64,000 nt of DNA, taken from Polaribacter pectinis (GTDB lineage: Bacteria; Bacteroidota; Bacteroidia; Flavobacteriales; Flavobacteriaceae). The position numbers and the translations under genes were made by a program. A model generated the notes under the pieces. The model had not been told where the DNA came from. It ran no database searches and saw only the letters and a program-made list of their open reading frames with translations. The stretch covers positions 2,139,501-2,203,500 of the forward strand of contig NZ_CP060695.1 in the NCBI RefSeq assembly GCF_014352875.1, read 5' to 3'. Below are positions 1 to 8,887 of this stretch, one piece after another (position 1 is the first letter of the stretch; each line of letters opens with the position of its first letter).

Positions 1-237
1 ACCTACAGTTCCAGGACGCATTCTTGTTATTTTTCTATCTAATAAACCTTCTCCTTTATTTATGTAAACATACTCTTCTCTTGAAGTTGTAACGTCTATA
101 AATGGCGGATTAAACTCCATTAACGGATCTATATTATTGTATAAATCATTGATGTTATTTCCCTTTTTTGGCGGAATAATTTCAAATGAAAACAATGTTT
201 TTCCGTCTGCTTTTTTAATGTGTTCTGTAATCTTCAT
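1..237 (-). CDS. metF: 5,10-methylenetetrahydrofolate reductase, N-terminal part (cut by window edge)
   Basis: Only the first 79 codons lie in the window, starting at an ATG read from 237 downwards; the frame is still open at base 1. The N-terminus contains FSFEIIPPKKG, matching the conserved SFE-PPK signature that opens the MetF TIM barrel, and later DVTTSREEY. MetF reduces methylene-THF to methyl-THF, the methyl donor for methionine synthase. It follows the two metH halves on the same strand, separated by a 234-base repeat-rich gap, so cotranscription is plausible but the repeat lies in between. Identification rests on the family N-terminus and the metH context. Confidence 0.85.
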   Translation of the reverse strand, partial: MKITEHIKKADGKTLFSFEIIPPKKGNNINDLYNNIDPLMEFNPPFIDVTTSREEYVYINKGEGLLDRKITRMRPGTVG

Positions 238-242
238 AATAG

Positions 243-480
243 GCCTCCCTTAATCCCTCCAAAGGAGGGAAAATTGTCGCGGGTATTTTATGTTATTAAT
301 ACTTTATTTGGGCGTTCCCTAAAAAGGTCGCGCTTTACACTATATCTTTTTGCTGAAAAAGCAAAAAGGATGTCGTTTCAATCGCTAACGCTACTTATTT
401 AGCAACTTTATTCATCATCAAAACTCTTTGCAAACTAATTTACACAAGAGTGTTTCTTCCCTTTGGGAAGATTAAGATGG
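243..480. repeat. Paired-hairpin intergenic repeat, copy A
   Basis: The gap between metF and metH is bounded by two facing hairpins. The left one (254-270) is TCCCTCC-AAA-GGAGGGA. The right one (455-471) is TCTTCCC-TTT-GGGAAGA. Outside each hairpin is a related arm resembling AGCCC-TCTTAAT when read inwards. The right arm overlaps the stop codon of the metH C-terminal gene at 472-474. A second pair with the same plan, but different stem bases, is at 53930-54097. The interior of copy A also carries the separate dispersed repeat at 306-391. No gene is supported here; the 60-codon frame at 220-402 runs through the repeat. Confidence 0.65.
306..391 (+). repeat. Dispersed intergenic repeat, copy 1
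   Basis: This stretch begins TTTGGGCGTT, passes through CACTATATCTTTTT and a hairpin (TTTTTGCT-GAAA-AAGCAAAAA), and ends GTCGTTTCAATCGCTAACGC. The same blocks, in inverse orientation, occur at 12352-12430 between cysN and cysD, where they end GCCGTTTCAATCCCTAACGC. The conserved ends and the variable hairpin centre suggest a dispersed non-coding repeat. I recall similar sequences in other flavobacterial genomes, but could not check that here. Confidence 0.6.
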
Positions 481-3156
481 GCTTTCCTCTGCTAAAGTTG
501 GATGCAACCACTTTCTTGCTTTCTCTTTTGTGATTCCTTTTCTTGTGGAATAATCGGTTACTTGATCGTCTGTAATTTTTCCTAAACCAAAATATTTTGC
601 TTCTTTATTTGCAAAATAATATCCAGATACTGCTGCTGCTGGCCACATTGCTAAACTTTCTGTTAAAGTGACTCCTATGTTTTCTTCGACGCTTAATAAA
701 TCCCAAATGGTTTCTTTTTCTAAATGATCTGGACACGCAGGATAACCTGGTGCTGGTCTAATTCCTTTGTAATTTTCTTTTATTAAATCGTCGTTTGTTA
801 AAGTTTCGTCTGACGAATATCCCCAATGTTTTACTCTAATTTGTTTGTGTAAATATTCTGCCATTGCTTCTGCAAACCTGTCTGCAATTGCTTGCGCCAT
901 AATTGCATTGTAATCGTCTTCTTTTGCTCTGTAACTTTCTGCCAATTCTTGCGCTCCAAAAATACCGACAGCAAATGCGCCCATATAATCGGTTTTATTG
1001 GTTTCTTTTGGCGCAATAAAATCTGCTAATGCATGGTTTGGAATTCCTTCTCTTTTCTTTAATTGCTGACGTAAAGTTCTAAAAATGGCAACTTCTTCAC
1101 CTTTTTTCTGAACCGAAATATCATCATCATTTATAGAGTTTGCTTCAAACAAACCGAAAACTGCTTTTGGTTTTAATAATTGTTTTGCAATGATTTCTTT
1201 GATCATTTCTTGAGCTTCTGCATACATTATTGTCGCTTGTTCTCCAACTACTTTATCTGTTAGAATGTCTGGGAACTTCCCATGTAAATCCCAACTTCTA
1301 AAAAACGGACTCCAATCTATAAATGGCAATAATTCTTTTAAACTCAATTGTTTTAAAACCTGAATTCCTAATTCGTTCGGCTTCTTAATTTCCGAAGTTT
1401 CCCAATCAATTTTATATTTTCTTTTTCTTGCTTCAGTAATAGAAATATAAGATTTTTCTTTTCCTCGTTTTAGAAACTTGGTTCTAAACTCGTCGTAATC
1501 TTTCTTTAATTTGGCTGTATATAAATGGCTCGATTTTTTGTTCAACAAATCTCCAACAACAGTTACTGCTCTACTTGCATCATTTACATGAACCACTGCA
1601 TTTTTATATTGTGTATCTATCTTAACAGCTGTATGCGCTTTGGATGTTGTTGCACCACCAATCAATAAAGGCAATACAAAATTCTGACGTTGCATTTCTT
1701 TAGCCAAATACACCATTTCATCTAAAGAAGGTGTAATTAAACCAGATAAACCAATTGCATCAACACGTTCGTCAATAGCAGTTTGTATGATTTTTTCTGG
1801 TGGAACCATTACACCTAAATCTACAATTTCGTAGTTATTACAAGCAAGTACAACACTCACAATATTTTTACCAATATCATGAACGTCACCTTTTACAGTT
1901 GCCATTAAAATTTTACCAACAGGTTCTTGTTTGTCTCCTTTTTCTGCTTCAATAAACGGATTTAAATAAGAAACCGCTTTTTTCATTACACGAGCAGATT
2001 TTACAACTTGTGGCAAAAACATTTTTCCTGCGCCAAATAAATCTCCAACCACATTCATACCAATCATTAAATGACCTTCGATAACTTCAATTGGTTTTTC
2101 TGCTTCTTGTCTTGCTTGCTCCACATCTTCAATAATAAAAGCATCTATTCCTTTTACTAAAGCGTGAGTAATTCTTTCTTGTAGTGTATTTTCTCTCCAA
2201 GATAAATCTGCAACTTTTTCTTTTTTAGAACCTTTTACTGTTTCTGCTAAATCTAATAATCGTTCAGTTGCGTCTTCTCTTCTGTCTAAAATTACGTCTT
2301 CTACATGTTCTAATAATTCCTTAGGAATATCATCATAAACCTCCAACAAAGCAGGATTTACAATTCCGATATTCATACCAGCTTGGATCGCATAATATAA
2401 AAATACAGAATGCATTGCCTCTCTAACTCCGTCATTTCCTCTAAACGAAAACGACACATTACTTACACCTCCACTTACAGAAACATTTGGTAAATTTTGT
2501 CTTACCCATCTTGTTGCTTCAATAAAATCGATGGCATTTCTTCTATGTTCGTCCATTCCTGTTGCTACAGGAAAAATATTCAAATCGAAAATGATGTCTT
2601 CACTTGGAAAACCAACTTTATTTACCAAAACGTCATAAGAACGTTTGGCAATTTCTATTCTTCTATCGTAATTATCTGCCTGACCTTCTTCATCAAAAGC
2701 CATTACAATTACTGCTGCTCCATAGCGTTTTATTTGTTTTGCTTCCCAAATAAACTTTTCTTCTCCTTCTTTTAAGGAAATAGAATTTACCACACATTTT
2801 CCTTGTACAACTTGTAAACCAGCTTCTATGATTTCCCATTTGGAACTATCAATCATAATTGGGACTCTACAAATATCTGGTTCTGCAGCAATTAAGTTTA
2901 GGAAACGAATCATTGCTTCTTTTCCGTCAATTAATCCATCATCGAAATTAATATCGATAATTTGGGCACCACCATCTACTTGATGTCTTGCAATGTCTAA
3001 TGCTTCATCGTATTTTTCTTCTTTTATCAAGCGTAGAAATTTACGAGAACCAGCAACATTTGTACGTTCGCCTACATTTATAAAATTGCTGTTTTCGTTT
3101 AAAACCAGAGGTTCTAAACCAGACAATTTCATGTATTTATTTTGTTTCACTTTCAT
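472..3156 (-). CDS. metH: Cobalamin-dependent methionine synthase, C-terminal modules (pterin, B12, SAM-activation)
   Basis: The 894-residue protein holds the methyltetrahydrofolate-binding barrel (about 22-290, with [13 protein letters not shown] near its start), the helical B12 cap (about 330-410), and the cobalamin domain. That domain has the DxHxxG motif at 424-429, where His426 would be the lower cobalt ligand. The C-terminal SAM-dependent reactivation domain includes [12 protein letters not shown]. The homocysteine-binding module is missing; it is the separate gene at 3172-4191, only 15 bases upstream. Together the two equal a full-length MetH of about 1230 residues. It transfers methyl from methyl-THF to homocysteine. 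The split is, to my knowledge, common in Flavobacteriia, so it is not read as a frameshift; both ORFs have proper ends. Confidence 0.93.
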   Translation of the reverse strand: MKVKQNKYMKLSGLEPLVLNENSNFINVGERTNVAGSRKFLRLIKEEKYDEALDIARHQVDGGAQIIDINFDDGLIDGKEAMIRFLNLIAAEPDICRVPIMIDSSKWEIIEAGLQVVQGKCVVNSISLKEGEEKFIWEAKQIKRYGAAVIVMAFDEEGQADNYDRRIEIAKRSYDVLVNKVGFPSEDIIFDLNIFPVATGMDEHRRNAIDFIEATRWVRQNLPNVSVSGGVSNVSFSFRGNDGVREAMHSVFLYYAIQAGMNIGIVNPALLEVYDDIPKELLEHVEDVILDRREDATERLLDLAETVKGSKKEKVADLSWRENTLQERITHALVKGIDAFIIEDVEQARQEAEKPIEVIEGHLMIGMNVVGDLFGAGKMFLPQVVKSARVMKKAVSYLNPFIEAEKGDKQEPVGKILMATVKGDVHDIGKNIVSVVLACNNYEIVDLGVMVPPEKIIQTAIDERVDAIGLSGLITPSLDEMVYLAKEMQRQNFVLPLLIGGATTSKAHTAVKIDTQYKNAVVHVNDASRAVTVVGDLLNKKSSHLYTAKLKKDYDEFRTKFLKRGKEKSYISITEARKRKYKIDWETSEIKKPNELGIQVLKQLSLKELLPFIDWSPFFRSWDLHGKFPDILTDKVVGEQATIMYAEAQEMIKEIIAKQLLKPKAVFGLFEANSINDDDISVQKKGEEVAIFRTLRQQLKKREGIPNHALADFIAPKETNKTDYMGAFAVGIFGAQELAESYRAKEDDYNAIMAQAIADRFAEAMAEYLHKQIRVKHWGYSSDETLTNDDLIKENYKGIRPAPGYPACPDHLEKETIWDLLSVEENIGVTLTESLAMWPAAAVSGYYFANKEAKYFGLGKITDDQVTDYSTRKGITKEKARKWLHPTLAEESPS

Positions 3157-3171
3157 CTTCTTTCTTCCCTT

Positions 3172-4191
3172 TTAATTAGCACTTTCAACCGAGTTCAAAG
3201 CATCTGCTTTTCTCGGTTTATATTTTGAAGCAATCTTCGCAATCTCACGAATATGTTCTGGACTTGTTCCACAACAACCACCAATAATATTGATTAGATT
3301 TTTCTTTAAATATTCTTCAATTTGTTCTCCCATTTCTTCGGCAGTTTCATCATATTCTCCAAAAGCATTTGGCAATCCTGCGTTTGGATGAGCAGAAATC
3401 GCATAATCTGTTTTATTTGCAATTGCTTCTAAATGTGGTTGTAATAAATTGGCTCCTAAAGCACAATTAAACCCGACTGATAATAATGGAATATGAGAAA
3501 CAGAAATTAGAAAAGCTTCAGCAGTTTGACCAGATAAAGTTCTTCCTGATGCATCTGTAATTGTTCCACTTAACATCACAGGAATATCTATGTTTCTTTC
3601 TTCTTTTACCTGCTCAATCGCAAATAATGCTGCTTTTGCGTTTAAAGTATCGAAAACGGTTTCTACTAATAATAAATCTGCACCACCATCGATTAATGCT
3701 TCTGTTTGTTGTTTGTATGCGATTCTTAATTCATCGAAAGTTACAGCTCTATATCCAGGATCATTCACATCTGGAGACATACTTGCTGTTCTGTTTGTTG
3801 GACCAATTGAACCTGCTACAAAACGAGGTTTGTGAGGTTCTTTTGCTGTAAATTCATCTGCAACTTCTTTGGCTATTTTTGCAGATTGATAGTTTAATTC
3901 ATATACCAAATCTTCCATTTGATAATCTGCCATTGCAATTGTAGTTCCAGAAAAAGTGTTGGTTTCTATAATATCTGCACCTGCTTCAAAATATTTTCCA
4001 TGAATGGTTTTTATTGCTTCTGGTTGCGTAATAGATAACAAATCGTTATTTCCTTGCAATGGTGTTGGGTAGTCTTTAAAGCGTTCTCCTCTAAAATCTT
4101 CTTCAGTGAATTTATAAGCCTGCAACATGGTACCCATGGCGCCGTCTAAAACTAAAATTCGTTCTTGTAATGCTTTGTAAATATTTGACAT
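3172..4191 (-). CDS. metH: Methionine synthase homocysteine-binding module
   Basis: The 339-residue protein starts with the DGAMGTMLQ signature of homocysteine S-methyltransferases. It carries the three zinc-ligand cysteines: Cys243 in GFNCALG, and Cys306 and Cys307 in GGCCGT. These activate the homocysteine thiol. On its own it lacks the pterin and B12 domains, which are encoded by the next gene downstream (472-3156). It is the first gene behind the SAM-I riboswitch at 4243-4343, so its expression, and that of the downstream genes, should fall when SAM is plentiful. The ATG at 4191 lies about 50 bases past the aptamer. Confidence 0.92.
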   Translation of the reverse strand: MSNIYKALQERILVLDGAMGTMLQAYKFTEEDFRGERFKDYPTPLQGNNDLLSITQPEAIKTIHGKYFEAGADIIETNTFSGTTIAMADYQMEDLVYELNYQSAKIAKEVADEFTAKEPHKPRFVAGSIGPTNRTASMSPDVNDPGYRAVTFDELRIAYKQQTEALIDGGADLLLVETVFDTLNAKAALFAIEQVKEERNIDIPVMLSGTITDASGRTLSGQTAEAFLISVSHIPLLSVGFNCALGANLLQPHLEAIANKTDYAISAHPNAGLPNAFGEYDETAEEMGEQIEEYLKKNLINIIGGCCGTSPEHIREIAKIASKYKPRKADALNSVESAN

Positions 4192-4242
4192 TTTTTGATA
4201 TTTTTATCAATATATGTCATCAGGAAAGGTGTTTTTTTCGCT

Positions 4243-4343
4243 GTTATCTTTCAAGCCAAAGCTTGTAGAATGTAGCACCTTTCTCATAAGTGAGAGGTTG
4301 CCAAGGCTTCAACGGGTCTAATCCCTCTGCCTTTCGTGATAAC
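4243..4343 (-). ncRNA. SAM-I (S-box) riboswitch upstream of split metH
   Basis: Read on the minus strand, the region opens with GTTATC and closes with GATAAC, giving the P1 helix. Between them are the conserved S-box core blocks: AGAGGGATTAGACCC, then GTTGAAGCCTTGGCAACC, then AGGTGCTACATTCTAC. These hold the kink-turn, the pseudoknot loop and the SAM-binding J-regions of the S-box family. The copy at 21016-21122 shares almost the same core. No clean intrinsic terminator follows before the ATG at 4191, so the switch may act on translation; that part is inference. Confidence 0.93.
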
Positions 4344-4366
4344 GTAAATCAATAAGTTTATGAACT

Positions 4367-4405
4367 ATACTGCAAATAAACGGATTATTTTTTTATTTGC
4401 AGTAT
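4367..4405. terminator. 14-bp perfect inverted repeat between cysM and metH
   Basis: ATACTGCAAATAAA (4367-4380) and its exact complement (4392-4405) flank an 11-base loop. It sits just after the cysM stop codon and about 24 bases upstream of the metH aptamer, both on the minus strand. It may end the sulfate operon transcript, although no clear T-tract follows. The second arm also contains TTTATTTG, one mismatch from the Bacteroidetes -7 box, placed as in the metY leader, so the hairpin may overlap the metH promoter. Confidence 0.5.
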
Positions 4406-4421
4406 TTATACATTTAAAAAT

Positions 4422-5315
4422 CTATTCTTTTTCAAAAAGAGTGGAAGACAAATAACGATCTCCTCTATCGCAAATAATTGCCACAACTACACCTTTATCT
4501 AATTTTTCGGCAACTTTTATTGCTGTTGCAACAGAACCTCCACTACTCATTCCTGCAAAAATCCCTTCTTCTGCAGCCAATCTTTGAGTCATTTCTTTAG
4601 ACTCTTCTTCACTAACTTCTATTACTTCGTCAACTTTATTTCTATTGAAAATTGCTGGTAGATATTCTTCTGGCCATTTTCTAATTCCTGGAATTTTAGC
4701 TCCGTCTTTAGGTTGTGCACCAATAATTGTAATATTTTTATTTTGCTCTTTTAAATAATCTGAAACACCCATAATTGTTCCAGTAGTTCCCATTGCAGAA
4801 ACAAAATGCGTTACTTCTCCTTCAGTATCTCTCCAAATTTCTGGTCCTGTAGTTTTGTAATGTGCTTTAGAATTATCTGTATTATCAAACTGATTCAACC
4901 TAAAATACCCTTTTTTGTATTTTAATTTTAAGGCATAATCTATAGAACCTTCCATACCAGATTCTTGTGGAGTTAAATGTACTTTTGCTCCATAAGCACG
5001 CATGGTTTTTACTCTTTCTATGGTAGAATTTTCTGGCATTACTAACACCATATTCACTCCTAAAACTTTAGCCATTAAAGCCAGTGCAATTCCTGTGTTT
5101 CCACTTGTTGCTTCTACTAAAGTATCTCCTTTTTTAATATTTTTTCTTCTTAAAGCTTCAGAAATCATATTATAAGCAGCTCTATCTTTTACGCTTCCTC
5201 CAGGATTATTACCTTCTAATTTCAGCAATAATGTAACTCCTTCTTTTTTAAAAATCTGTTGCGCTTCCACCAAAGGTGTGTTTCCAACAAAATCTATAAT
5301 ACTTTTAGTCTTCAT
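4422..5315 (-). CDS. cysM: Cysteine synthase (O-acetylserine sulfhydrylase, CysM/CysK family)
   Basis: This 297-residue fold-type II PLP enzyme carries NNPGGSVKDRAAYNMI, in which Lys43 would bind PLP. It also has the TSGNTGIALA substrate loop and a GTTGTIMG phosphate-binding loop. It replaces the acetyl group of O-acetylserine with sulfide to make cysteine. The cysE gene (5317-6072) lies one base upstream, so donor and acceptor enzymes are made together at the end of the sulfate operon. The lack of insertions and the length of just under 300 residues fit the CysM subtype better than CysK, but the subtype is uncertain. Confidence 0.9.
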   Translation of the reverse strand: MKTKSIIDFVGNTPLVEAQQIFKKEGVTLLLKLEGNNPGGSVKDRAAYNMISEALRRKNIKKGDTLVEATSGNTGIALALMAKVLGVNMVLVMPENSTIERVKTMRAYGAKVHLTPQESGMEGSIDYALKLKYKKGYFRLNQFDNTDNSKAHYKTTGPEIWRDTEGEVTHFVSAMGTTGTIMGVSDYLKEQNKNITIIGAQPKDGAKIPGIRKWPEEYLPAIFNRNKVDEVIEVSEEESKEMTQRLAAEEGIFAGMSSGGSVATAIKVAEKLDKGVVVAIICDRGDRYLSSTLFEKE

Positions 5316-5316
5316 C

Positions 5317-6072
5317 TTAATTTCTTTGAAAAATTTTATTTTCTGCTTGCACAGTTACTACCGAATTTTCAAGAACAGTTTCTGTAATACACACATTTGC
5401 TCCAATTATTGAATTCTCTCCAATAACAACATCTCCTCCTAAAATAGTAGCATTTGCGTAAATAATTACATTGTTTTCTATAGTTGGATGACGTTTTGTA
5501 GACGCCATACTTTTCTTTACTTGGATTCCACCTAAAGTAACTCCTTGAAAAATAGTTACATTATTTTTGATGATGGTGGTTTCTCCAATTACAATTCCTG
5601 TTGCGTGATCTATAAAAAACGAATCTCCAATTTCTGCTCCAGGATGAATATCTGTTCCTGTTGCTCCGTGTGCAAATTCGCTCATCATTCTTGGTAAAAC
5701 AGGAATTTCTTGTTTTAACAATTGATTGCTTAATCTATAAACCGCAATTGCATAAAAACCTGGATAAGCCAAATAAACTTCTCTTAAACTTTTTGCAGCA
5801 GGATCGCTATTTAAAGCAAACAAAGCATCTAAATCTAATTTTCTTCTTAATTCTGGAAATGAATTTTCAAAAGCCGACCAAGAACAATCTTCATTATTAA
5901 TAGACAATCTTTCTAAAATCTTGAAGAATTTATTTTTAGTTTCTGCACCTTTTTCCTCTTGATAATTTTTATCAAACAGACAATTTATAAGTTCTTTTGT
6001 AAAAACTTCTACAGCATCTCTTAAACACATACTGTAATTTTTTACGGGAACTTTTTGTGCTACTTCTTTCAT
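5317..6072 (-). CDS. cysE: Serine O-acetyltransferase
   Basis: The 251-residue protein has a helical N-terminal half and a left-handed beta-helix C-terminal half with hexapeptide repeats. The latter includes DIHPGAEIGDSFFIDHATG and VIGETTIIKNNVTIFQGVTLGG, the usual serine acetyltransferase signature with its catalytic His region. It makes O-acetylserine for the adjacent cysteine synthase. The start follows the ferredoxin stop by six bases, and the cysM ATG follows its own stop after one base, so translation coupling is likely. Confidence 0.9.
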   Translation of the reverse strand: MKEVAQKVPVKNYSMCLRDAVEVFTKELINCLFDKNYQEEKGAETKNKFFKILERLSINNEDCSWSAFENSFPELRRKLDLDALFALNSDPAAKSLREVYLAYPGFYAIAVYRLSNQLLKQEIPVLPRMMSEFAHGATGTDIHPGAEIGDSFFIDHATGIVIGETTIIKNNVTIFQGVTLGGIQVKKSMASTKRHPTIENNVIIYANATILGGDVVIGENSIIGANVCITETVLENSVVTVQAENKIFQRN

Positions 6073-6078
6073 TTTTAA

Positions 6079-6408
6079 TTATGATTCTGGCGCTAATTCT
6101 ACTTCTAAACCATTAATTTCTGGCGTAATTTGAATCTGACAACCCAATCTACTATTATCCTCTACATTAAAAGCTTCTGCTAACATTGCATCTTCATCAT
6201 CAGACATTTCTGGTAATTCGTGATCTGATTTTACATAACATTGACACGAAGCACACATTGCCATTCCTCCACAAATACCAATAGTTCCTTCTTCTGCCAA
6301 TTCGTACGAACGAACAACTTCCATTAGATTCATTGCCATATCTGTTGGCGCAATCACATCGTGAGTTACTCCATTTCTGTCTGTTATTTTAAGATTTACA
6401 TCTTGCAT
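6079..6408 (-). CDS. [2Fe-2S] ferredoxin, probable electron donor of sulfite reductase
   Basis: This is a 109-residue adrenodoxin-like ferredoxin. The cluster cysteines are seen in GICGGMAMCASCQCYV (C-x5-C-x2-C) and in LGCQIQI. I chose the ATG at 6408 (MQDVNLKI) rather than the one at 6438, because a perfect -7 box (TAACTTTG on the minus strand, 6436-6443) overlaps the earlier start. It sits between the ferredoxin reductase and cysE, in an operon with a ferredoxin-type sulfite reductase. It therefore probably carries electrons from NADPH to that enzyme; this role is inferred from context. Confidence 0.88.
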   Translation of the reverse strand: MQDVNLKITDRNGVTHDVIAPTDMAMNLMEVVRSYELAEEGTIGICGGMAMCASCQCYVKSDHELPEMSDDEDAMLAEAFNVEDNSRLGCQIQITPEINGLEVELAPES

Positions 6409-6435
6409 TTTGATACTACTTTTTAGTTCTGTCTG

Positions 6436-6443
6436 CAAAGTTA
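6436..6443 (-). promoter_or_regulatory. Internal promoter -7 box before ferredoxin gene
   Basis: On the minus strand TAACTTTG matches the Bacteroidetes -7 consensus TAnnTTTG exactly. It lies in the short gap between the ferredoxin reductase stop and the ferredoxin start. No well-spaced -33 TTG was found, so it is a possible secondary promoter for ferredoxin-cysE-cysM. Confidence 0.4.
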
Positions 6444-6464
6444 CGCAAACCTATCAATAATTTG

Positions 6465-7520
6465 TTACTGAATTGCTTTTACTACAGCTTTTGGTGCTTC
6501 TTTTCTTGTTCCATCAAAACCATCTACACCACCAACTGTTGTATATTTCATTACATATTTCTTATCTGGAAAGATTCTTTTGTATGCACTCTGACACATT
6601 AAAGTTGCTTCATGAAATCCGCATAAAATCAATTTTAATTTTCCTGGATAGGTGTTTACATCTCCAATTGCGTAAATTCCTGGTATGTTTGTTTGATAGT
6701 CTAAAGCGTTGTTTACTTTAATAGCATTCTTCTCGATTTCTAATCCCCAATCTCCTATTGGGCCTAACTTTGGTGACAATCCGAAAAGTGGAATAAAATG
6801 ATCTGTATCTATAATAAAAGCATCTTCACCTTTTTTCTCTACAGCAACTCCTGTTACTTTATCTGTTCCTAAAATTCCTTTTACTTCTGCAGGTGTTATA
6901 ATATTTATCTTTCCTAAATTCTTTAATTCTTGTGCTTTTTCAACAGAATCTAAAGCGCCTCTAAATTCATTTCTTCTGTGAATTAAAGTTACTTCTGATG
7001 CAATATTAGATAAGAAAATTGCCCAATCTAAAGCAGAATCTCCACCACCAGAAATAACTACTTTTTTATCTCTGTAAAATTCTGGTTCTTTAATAATGTA
7101 TTCTACTCCTTTATCTTCGAAATCTGCAATATTAGGAATTAATGGTTTTCTTGGCTCAAAAGAACCTAAACCACCTGCAATTGCAACAATTTTTGCATGA
7201 TGTTTTGTGCCTTTATTTGTAGTTACAATAAATGTACCATCATCTTGTTTATCGATTGTTTGGGCTCTTTCACCTAATGTAAAACCAGGCTCAAATTGCT
7301 TACTTTGTTCTATTAATTTATGCGTTAAATCTCCTGCTAAAATTTCTGGATATGCTGGAATATCATAAATTGGTTTCTTCGGATAAATTTCTGAACATTG
7401 TCCTCCTGGTTGTGGTAAAGCATCAATTAAATGACATTTGAGTTTTAATAAACCTGCTTCAAAAACTGTAAATAATCCTGTTGGACCAGCTCCAATAATT
7501 AGTATATCTGTTGTAATCAT
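6465..7520 (-). CDS. Ferredoxin-NADP reductase, thioredoxin-reductase-like type
   Basis: The 351-residue flavoprotein has an N-terminal FAD site (IIGAGPTGLFTVFEAG) and an internal NADP site (VVISGGGDSALDWAI). The C-terminal FAD-contact motif is GIYAIGDV. There is no CxxC redox pair at the NADP domain, which separates it from true thioredoxin reductases and fits the YumC/Chlorobium-type ferredoxin reductase. It lies directly upstream of a [2Fe-2S] ferredoxin in the sulfite-reduction operon, so it probably supplies that ferredoxin with electrons from NADPH. Confidence 0.88.
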   Translation of the reverse strand: MITTDILIIGAGPTGLFTVFEAGLLKLKCHLIDALPQPGGQCSEIYPKKPIYDIPAYPEILAGDLTHKLIEQSKQFEPGFTLGERAQTIDKQDDGTFIVTTNKGTKHHAKIVAIAGGLGSFEPRKPLIPNIADFEDKGVEYIIKEPEFYRDKKVVISGGGDSALDWAIFLSNIASEVTLIHRRNEFRGALDSVEKAQELKNLGKINIITPAEVKGILGTDKVTGVAVEKKGEDAFIIDTDHFIPLFGLSPKLGPIGDWGLEIEKNAIKVNNALDYQTNIPGIYAIGDVNTYPGKLKLILCGFHEATLMCQSAYKRIFPDKKYVMKYTTVGGVDGFDGTRKEAPKAVVKAIQ

Positions 7521-7541
7521 AATCTTTAATTTCTAATATTT

Positions 7542-8114
7542 TTATTCAACTAAACTCTTCGTGAATTCGTTTAGTTTTTCTACTTTTTCTTCAAAATTTC
7601 CTTTGATCGATTTTCTGTATTCGTTTAGATTCTTAACTAAATCATCAATATTATTTGGAATTACATCTTCAAAAAACTGACGTAATCTTTTGGCAGTTGT
7701 TGGCGATTTTCCGTTTGTAGAAATAGCTATTTTTACATTTCCTTTGGTTACAATTCCACCCATATAAAAATCGCAATATGGAGGATTATCAGCAACATTT
7801 ACCAATATGTTTTGTTCTTTACAATCTTTGTAAACTTCAATATTTACATCAACATTATCTGTCGTGGCAACAACTATATGTTTGTTTGATAAATATGATT
7901 TTTCATACTTATCAACAATCATTTTTATTCCAAATTTATTCGCCAATTCTTGAGTTTCTTCTCTAAAAAAGGGAGAAACCATTGTTACTTTCGAATTAGG
8001 ACTCGACTTCAACAAAAAAGATAATTTCTCTAATGCCACAAAACCTCCACCAACAATTAGGGTTTCTAATTGATTCGTTTTTAAAAAAATTGGATATAAT
8101 TCGTTTTGTTCCAT
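7542..8114 (-). CDS. Precorrin-2 dehydrogenase / sirohydrochlorin ferrochelatase
   Basis: The 190-residue protein has a Rossmann nucleotide site (LIVGGGFVALEKLSFLL) followed by the Met8/CysG N-terminal family region, including NVADNPPYCDFYMGGIV and ISTNGKSPTTAKRLR. It oxidises precorrin-2 and inserts iron to give siroheme, the cofactor of the sulfite reductase in this operon. Its ATG overlaps the stop of the methyltransferase gene as TAATG, a sign of translational coupling. In many bacteria the two are fused as CysG; here they are separate genes. Confidence 0.87.
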   Translation of the reverse strand: MEQNELYPIFLKTNQLETLIVGGGFVALEKLSFLLKSSPNSKVTMVSPFFREETQELANKFGIKMIVDKYEKSYLSNKHIVVATTDNVDVNIEVYKDCKEQNILVNVADNPPYCDFYMGGIVTKGNVKIAISTNGKSPTTAKRLRQFFEDVIPNNIDDLVKNLNEYRKSIKGNFEEKVEKLNEFTKSLVE

Positions 8115-8887
8115 TATGAAGCAATTAATTCTCTTGAATATTCTTCTTGTACATTCGCTAAAACTGCTCTATGATTCACAACTTCACCCAAAACAATAAT
8201 TGCAGGATTAGTTAATTCTTTTTCTTTAACCACCTCTAAAATGGTATCTACAGTTCCAATTCCTACTTTTTCGTTACTTCTTGTTCCATTTTGAATGATA
8301 GCAACTGGCAAATCGTTTTTATTTTCTTGTTGAAATAGTTTAATGATTTCTGGCAATTTTCCCATTCCCATTAAAACCACAACTGTTGCATTCGATTTTG
8401 CAGCCAATGCAACATCATTCGATAATTTATGCTCTTTTGTTGTTCCTGTAATTACCCAAAAACTTTCTGCGCTTCCACGTTTTGTAACTGGAATATTTTG
8501 ATACGCAGGAACTGCCAATGAAGACGAAATTCCTGGAACCATTGCAGTTTCTATTCCGAAACTTGCTGCAAATTCCATTTCTTCTGCTCCTCTTCCAAAA
8601 ATGAAAGGATCTCCACCTTTTAAGCGAACTACATGTCCGTGTGTTTTTGCTCTTGCAACAATTAACTCGTTAATTTGTTCTTGCTGATATCTGTAACAAC
8701 CTCTTCTTTTTCCAACAAAAATTAGTTCTGCATTTGGGTTTATAAAGTCTAATAATTCTTCGTTTACCAAAGCATCATACAAAACAACATCTGCCTTTTT
8801 TAAAACTTTTACTGCTTTTAATGTGATTAAATCTACATCTCCAGGACCAGCGCCAACTACTGTTAATTTTGGTGTTTTATTATACAT
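8114..8887 (-). CDS. cobA: Uroporphyrinogen-III C-methyltransferase
   Basis: This 257-residue SUMT family enzyme begins with the GAGPGDVDLITLKA loop. It contains VRLKGGDPFIFGRGAEEM and VPGISSSLAVPAYQNIPVTKRG, the classic tetrapyrrole methylase signatures. It methylates uroporphyrinogen III twice to precorrin-2 for siroheme. The start codon lies inside the sulfite reductase stop region (8-base overlap), and the next gene overlaps its own stop. The whole siroheme pair is thus coupled to sulfite reductase production. Confidence 0.92.
   Translation of the reverse strand: MYNKTPKLTVVGAGPGDVDLITLKAVKVLKKADVVLYDALVNEELLDFINPNAELIFVGKRRGCYRYQQEQINELIVARAKTHGHVVRLKGGDPFIFGRGAEEMEFAASFGIETAMVPGISSSLAVPAYQNIPVTKRGSAESFWVITGTTKEHKLSNDVALAAKSNATVVVLMGMGKLPEIIKLFQQENKNDLPVAIIQNGTRSNEKVGIGTVDTILEVVKEKELTNPAIIVLGEVVNHRAVLANVQEEYSRELIAS

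Noticed and set aside
220..402. 60-codon frame after metF
   Set aside because: It reads through the paired-hairpin repeat and the dispersed repeat, with no family features.
3561..3851. Plus-strand frames inside the metH N-terminal gene
   Set aside because: They are shadows of the conserved minus-strand gene.
472..4191. Split metH as a frameshifted pseudogene
   Set aside because: Each half ends and begins cleanly at a domain border with a 15-base gap, all ligands are intact, and a split form is, as far as I know, normal in Flavobacteriia.
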